Position numbers and translations under genes: made by a program. The notes under the pieces were generated by a model. It searched no databases, was not told the origin of the DNA, and saw nothing but the letters and a program-made list of their open reading frames with translations. A stretch of 64,000 nt of DNA from Neorhizobium sp. NCHU2750. Its GTDB lineage: Bacteria > Pseudomonadota > Alphaproteobacteria > Rhizobiales > Rhizobiaceae. Location: contig NZ_CP030828.1 of NCBI RefSeq assembly GCF_003597675.1, positions 632,001-696,000 on the forward strand, written 5' to 3'. This document shows, in pieces, positions 60,967-64,000 of this stretch (positions are counted from its first letter, which is position 1; each line of letters opens with the position of its first letter).

Positions 60967-62042
60967 GCGGTAACCGCTTTCGGTGAATTCTGCGCTGCTG
61001 CCTGCCGGCGCAGCAGCATGCCGAAAAGGTCGCGCGGCTCGTCGGGGTCCGCCAGGAGATCGAGCTTTTCGAAACGGGTGCTGTCCTTCAGCTTGTCATA
61101 GACATAACGCAGAGCGGAAAAGTCTTCTGTGGCGAAACCGACGCTGTCGAACAGGGTGATCTGCGTATCGCTCTCGCGGCCGGTCGCCTGGCCGGTGATG
61201 ACCTTCCACAGTTCTGTCACCGGATGATCGGGGGCGAGCTGTTGAATTTCGCCTTCGACCCGGGTCTGAGGCGGATATTCGACGAAGATCGACGAACGAA
61301 GCAGGATGTCGCGATGAAGCTCGGTCTTGCCCGGGCAATCGCCGCCGACGGCGTTGATATGCACGCCGGGGCCGATCATGTTGTCGCTGAGAATGGTTGC
61401 ATTCTGTTTGTCGGCTGTGACGGTGGTGATGATTTGCGCACCCTCGACCGCTTCTTCGGCAGAACGGCAGGCGGTGATGCAGAGGCCGAGATGCGAGAGG
61501 TTGCGGCGGCAGCGCTCCGTGGCGGCCGGGTCGATATCGTAGAGGCGCAGGTTCTCGATGCCGAGAAGCGAGCGGAAGGCCAGTGCCTGGAATTCGCTCT
61601 GGGCGCCGTTGCCGATCAGCGCCATGGTCTTCGCACCCTTTGGTGCCAGATGCTTTGCTGCGACCGCCGAAGTGGCGGCGGTCCGTAGCGCCGTGAGGAT
61701 CGTCATTTCCGACAGGAGCAGCGGATAGCCGCTATCGACATCCGAAAGCACACCGAAGGCGGTCACCGTCTGGCGACCGCTTTTCGTGTTTTTCGGATGA
61801 CCGTTGACGTATTTGAAAGCGTAGAGTTTTCCGTCGCTTGCCGGCATGAGTTCGATCACGCCATCACGCGAATGAGAGGCTATGCGGGCGACCTTATCGA
61901 ACAGATCCCAACGGCGGAAATCCTCTTCCACATAGGCGGCGAGTTCTTTCAGAAAAATCTCAGTGCCGGTTGAAAGCACAAGATCCATCATGTTCTCGAC
62001 ACTGACGAAGGGGACGATGTTGAGGTTCTGTTCGGCCGGCAT
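60963..62042 (-). CDS. ocd: Ornithine cyclodeaminase
   Basis: This 359-aa member of the OCD/mu-crystallin family converts L-ornithine to L-proline and ammonia using bound NAD. The nucleotide-binding segment is ALIGNGAQSEFQALAF. Other family traits are YKYVNGHPKNTKSGRQTVTAFGVLSDVDSGYPLLLSEMTILTALRT and INAVGGDCPGKTELH. The ATG at 62042 overlaps the arginase stop as TGATG, so translation is coupled. Together with arginase it makes the route arginine to ornithine to proline found in rhizobia and agrobacteria. Confidence 0.94.
   Translation of the reverse strand: MPAEQNLNIVPFVSVENMMDLVLSTGTEIFLKELAAYVEEDFRRWDLFDKVARIASHSRDGVIELMPASDGKLYAFKYVNGHPKNTKSGRQTVTAFGVLSDVDSGYPLLLSEMTILTALRTAATSAVAAKHLAPKGAKTMALIGNGAQSEFQALAFRSLLGIENLRLYDIDPAATERCRRNLSHLGLCITACRSAEEAVEGAQIITTVTADKQNATILSDNMIGPGVHINAVGGDCPGKTELHRDILLRSSIFVEYPPQTRVEGEIQQLAPDHPVTELWKVITGQATGRESDTQITLFDSVGFATEDFSALRYVYDKLKDSTRFEKLDLLADPDEPRDLFGMLLRRQAAAQNSPKAVTA
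60965..60979. terminator. Hairpin over the convergent stop codons of the deaminase and ocd genes
   Basis: AAGCGG-TAA-CCGCTT gives a 6-bp stem and 3-base loop directly at the two overlapping stops. There is no strong T-run. The layout is like that of the hairpin at 6061-6076. Confidence 0.45.
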
Positions 62043-62962
62043 CAATAGCTCCTTGTCGGTCGGTCGAGGACCTTGCGGCCCATCAGGCTGGCGGTGAGAT
62101 CGACGAGAAGCGTCGCGGTGCGACCGCGCTCGTCGAGGAAAGGATTGAGCTCGACCAGATCGAGGCTGGTGACGAGGCCGCTGTCATGCAGCATTTCCAT
62201 GACCAGATGCGCCTCGCGGAAGGTCGCGCCTCCCGGAACCGTGGTGCCGACTGCCGGAGCAATCGATGGATCGAGGAAATCGACGTCGAGGCTGACATGC
62301 AGCATGCCGTTTGCGGCATGAACTCGTTCAAGGAACTGCCGGACAAGAACGGCGACGCCATGTTCATCGATCGTGCGCATGTCGTGAACGGTGACCGCAC
62401 TTTCGCTCAAGGCCGCGCGCTCGGCCGGATCGACGCTGCGGATGCCGATCATGCAGACATTGGCCGGATCAACCGGATGGGAAAGCTGCGGCATGTAACC
62501 GTCGAAACCGGGACGGCCCGTGTAATAGGCGGCTGGCAGGCCATGAAGATTGCCGCTCTTCGTCGAATCGAGCGTGTGGAAATCCGTATGGGCATCGAGC
62601 CAGAGCACGAAGAGCGGACGGCCTTTCTCCGCAGCCCGCCTGGAGATGCCGGCGACGGTGCCGGCCGAAAGCGCATGGTCGCCGCCCATGAAGATCGGCA
62701 TGCCTGCGCCACTTTCGCGATAAGCAACTTCGGTTAGCAGCTTTGTCCAGGCGGCGATCTCCGGCAGATTGCGTACGGAGGGATTCGGATGGCGCACATC
62801 CGGCAGGGCGCTGATCGTCACATTGCCGATATCGGTTACGTCGTGACCAAGTTCCTCCAGCGCGCCTTTCAGGTCTGCGACCCTAAGGGCGCTCGGACCC
62901 ATTTCGCAGCCAAGCTGCGATGCTCCATCCTGAAGCGGGATGCCGATCAATCTGCAATGCAT
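62042..62962 (-). CDS. rocF: Arginase
   Basis: This 306-aa arginase hydrolyses L-arginine to ornithine and urea using two manganese ions. All metal motifs are present: GGDHALSAGT, WLDAHTDFHT and VSLDVDFLDPSIAPAVGT. Length is normal. It heads the two-gene unit with ocd and is divergent from an Lrp/AsnC regulator, the usual arrangement for arginine catabolism. Confidence 0.95.
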   Translation of the reverse strand: MHCRLIGIPLQDGASQLGCEMGPSALRVADLKGALEELGHDVTDIGNVTISALPDVRHPNPSVRNLPEIAAWTKLLTEVAYRESGAGMPIFMGGDHALSAGTVAGISRRAAEKGRPLFVLWLDAHTDFHTLDSTKSGNLHGLPAAYYTGRPGFDGYMPQLSHPVDPANVCMIGIRSVDPAERAALSESAVTVHDMRTIDEHGVAVLVRQFLERVHAANGMLHVSLDVDFLDPSIAPAVGTTVPGGATFREAHLVMEMLHDSGLVTSLDLVELNPFLDERGRTATLLVDLTASLMGRKVLDRPTRSY

Positions 62963-63034
62963 GTGTTCACTCCATTTGCGTGAAAAAGATCATGGTTGTC
63001 TGGCGGATTGAATAGATCGATTTGCCAAAAGTGA

Positions 63035-63054
63035 CAAAATGGCTTTTCATTTTG
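63035..63054. promoter_or_regulatory. Inverted repeat CAAAATG-N6-CATTTTG, likely Lrp/AsnC site
   Basis: This 7-bp perfect inverted repeat with a 6-bp spacer lies in the 116-bp gap between arginase and the lrp-like gene. It is 24 bp before the regulator start codon. Confidence 0.55.
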
Positions 63055-63078
63055 GTGGCATGATTTATCAATGTGACC

Positions 63079-63516
63079 ATGGATGAATTCGACCACAAGC
63101 TGGTGACGCTTTTGCGTCACGATGCGCGGCGCAGCATATCGGACCTTGCGGCAGACCTCGGTACATCGCGGGCGACGGTCCGTGCGCGGATGGAAAAGCT
63201 CGAGAAGAACGGCGACGTGCTGGGTTACACGGTCATCCTCAGGGCCGATGCGGTGGAACTCCCCGTGCGTGGAATCATGATGGTGGAAATCGAGGGGCGC
63301 GTGGCAGACCGGGTGATCCAGACGCTTGGCGGGTTTCCGGAAATTTCCGAGATCCACACGACCAATGGTCGCTGGGATCTTGTCGTCGAACTGGGCACCG
63401 CGACGCTCGCCGATTTCGATAACGTGCTGCGCCGTATCCGTCTGGTGCAGGGGATTACCGCCAGCGAAACCAACCTGCTGCTGGCCACACCGCGTAGCAC
63501 CAAGGCAAGGCTCTGA
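63079..63516 (+). CDS. Lrp/AsnC-family transcriptional regulator
   Basis: This 145-aa regulator has an N-terminal HTH (FDHKLVTLLRHDARRSISDLAADLGTSRATVRARMEKLEKNG). Its C-terminal RAM effector domain includes MMVEIEGRVADRVIQTLGGFPEISEIHTTNGRWDLVVEL. It is divergent from arginase-ocd and precedes an aminotransferase gene. It probably controls arginine/ornithine catabolism in response to an amino acid. A GTG two codons upstream (63073) is an alternative start. Confidence 0.93.
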   Translation: MDEFDHKLVTLLRHDARRSISDLAADLGTSRATVRARMEKLEKNGDVLGYTVILRADAVELPVRGIMMVEIEGRVADRVIQTLGGFPEISEIHTTNGRWDLVVELGTATLADFDNVLRRIRLVQGITASETNLLLATPRSTKARL

Positions 63517-63607
63517 GCATTTTAGATATGACCCGTTGACGGCCACAATTGACGCGCTTAGTCCTTTCGCCCTGCAATTTGATTTTCTTCAAGCCGAGAC
63601 ACCCATC

Positions 63608-64000
63608 ATGACCTTTATCAGACCGGATATCAGCGCCCGCGCTGCGGCTGCGCCGCGCAGCGGCATTGGTGAAATCGTGGCCTATGCCAGAGGCCGCGAC
63701 AATCTGCTGCCGCTCTGGATCGGGGAGGGCGATCTGCCGACGCCGGACTTCATCACCAAGGTTGCCGGAGAGGCGCTGGCTGCGGGCGAAACCTTCTACA
63801 CCTGGACGCAGGGTATTCCCGAGCTCCGGCAGGCGATCGTGCGCTATTATGAGCGCCACTACGGCAACGCACTGTCGGTCGACAACATCTATGTGACCGG
63901 ATCGGGAATGCAGTCGATCGTGCTGGCATTGCAGGCAACCGTGAATGCCGGTGACGAGATCATCTATTTCTCACCCTCCTGGCCGAATGCGATGAACGCG
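63608..64000 (+). CDS. PLP-dependent aminotransferase (class I/II), 3' end cut off by window edge
   Basis: The first 131 residues of an aspartate-aminotransferase-fold enzyme are visible. They include LLPLWIGEGDLPTPDFITKVAGEAL, FYTWTQGIPELRQAIVRYYERHYG, and the start of the PLP-phosphate region (VTGSGMQSIVLALQATVNAGDEIIYFSPSWPN). The catalytic lysine lies beyond the window. It follows the Lrp/AsnC gene on the same strand. The amino donor is unknown; an amino acid linked to arginine or ornithine breakdown is a reasonable guess. Confidence 0.9.
   Translation, partial: MTFIRPDISARAAAAPRSGIGEIVAYARGRDNLLPLWIGEGDLPTPDFITKVAGEALAAGETFYTWTQGIPELRQAIVRYYERHYGNALSVDNIYVTGSGMQSIVLALQATVNAGDEIIYFSPSWPNAMNA

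Noticed and set aside
1..64000. Genomic island or prophage signs (tRNA attachment site, integrase, IS elements)
   Set aside because: No tRNA gene, direct-repeat boundary, recombinase or transposase was seen. Gene density and style are uniform across the window.

Overview
The window looks like chromosome or large-replicon DNA from an alphaproteobacterium, most likely a member of the Rhizobiaceae. The signs are high G+C, short operons rich in ABC uptake systems, many LysR/GntR/RpiR/AraC/Lrp/TetR/MarR regulators, a compact pqqABCDE operon, proVWX, and an arginase plus ornithine cyclodeaminase pair. This placement is inference from gene content. No rRNA, tRNA, CRISPR array, insertion sequence, integrase, phage gene or replication origin was seen. 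Both ends cut through genes: an ABC ATPase on the left and an aminotransferase on the right.

Layout. 1-3.5 kb: a polyamine-type (PotABCD-like) ABC importer on the minus strand. 3.7-6.1 kb: a Zn/Cd/Pb P-type ATPase with a MerR-style 19-bp-spacer promoter. 6.1-9 kb: a membrane diguanylate cyclase and a GH25 lipoprotein. 9-12.4 kb: a MarR-EmrB-EmrA type efflux operon. 12.5-15 kb: a small secreted protein, an SDR, an HD hydrolase and a TetR regulator. 15.1-25.8 kb: an apparent stress or detoxification island (below). 25.8-33.2 kb: an RpiR regulator, a racemase-like protein and a dipeptide-type ABC importer. 33.6-36.9 kb: pqqABCDE. 37-42 kb: a LctP-family permease, cupin, metal-type alcohol dehydrogenase and FCD-type GntR regulator. 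42-44 kb: an unusual lipoate ligase and an orphan MetQ-like binding protein. 44.5-49.7 kb: an AcrAB-type RND pump with a TetR regulator. 49.7-53.2 kb: an XRE regulator and a proVWX betaine/choline importer. 53.7-61 kb: a BMP-type nucleoside or base importer with an amidase and a cytosine-deaminase-like enzyme. 61-64 kb: arginase, ornithine cyclodeaminase, an Lrp/AsnC regulator and an aminotransferase.

The most interesting observation is in the 15-26 kb island. A 46-bp A+T-rich element occurs four times (16194, 18413, 21759, 24893). Each copy lies upstream of one transcription unit: an alpha/beta hydrolase; DoxX plus an MFS exporter; a YcaC-like hydrolase plus an XapX-domain protein plus a YtcJ-like amidohydrolase; and an MhqO-like ring-cleaving dioxygenase. 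The fourth copy ends 4 bp before the start of a divergent LysR regulator. The simplest reading is a self-contained LysR regulon. Its enzymes resemble the quinone/electrophile stress genes that MhqR and YodB control in Bacillus. The operator is read directly from the sequence; the regulator assignment and the stress are inference.

Other points worth following: an AraC-type sensor domain lacking its DNA-binding half; a racemase-family protein lacking both catalytic cysteines; a lipoate ligase with its accessory domain at the N-terminus; a dense palindrome cluster upstream of the RpiR-linked ABC operon; and a pqq operon without a quinoprotein dehydrogenase nearby.
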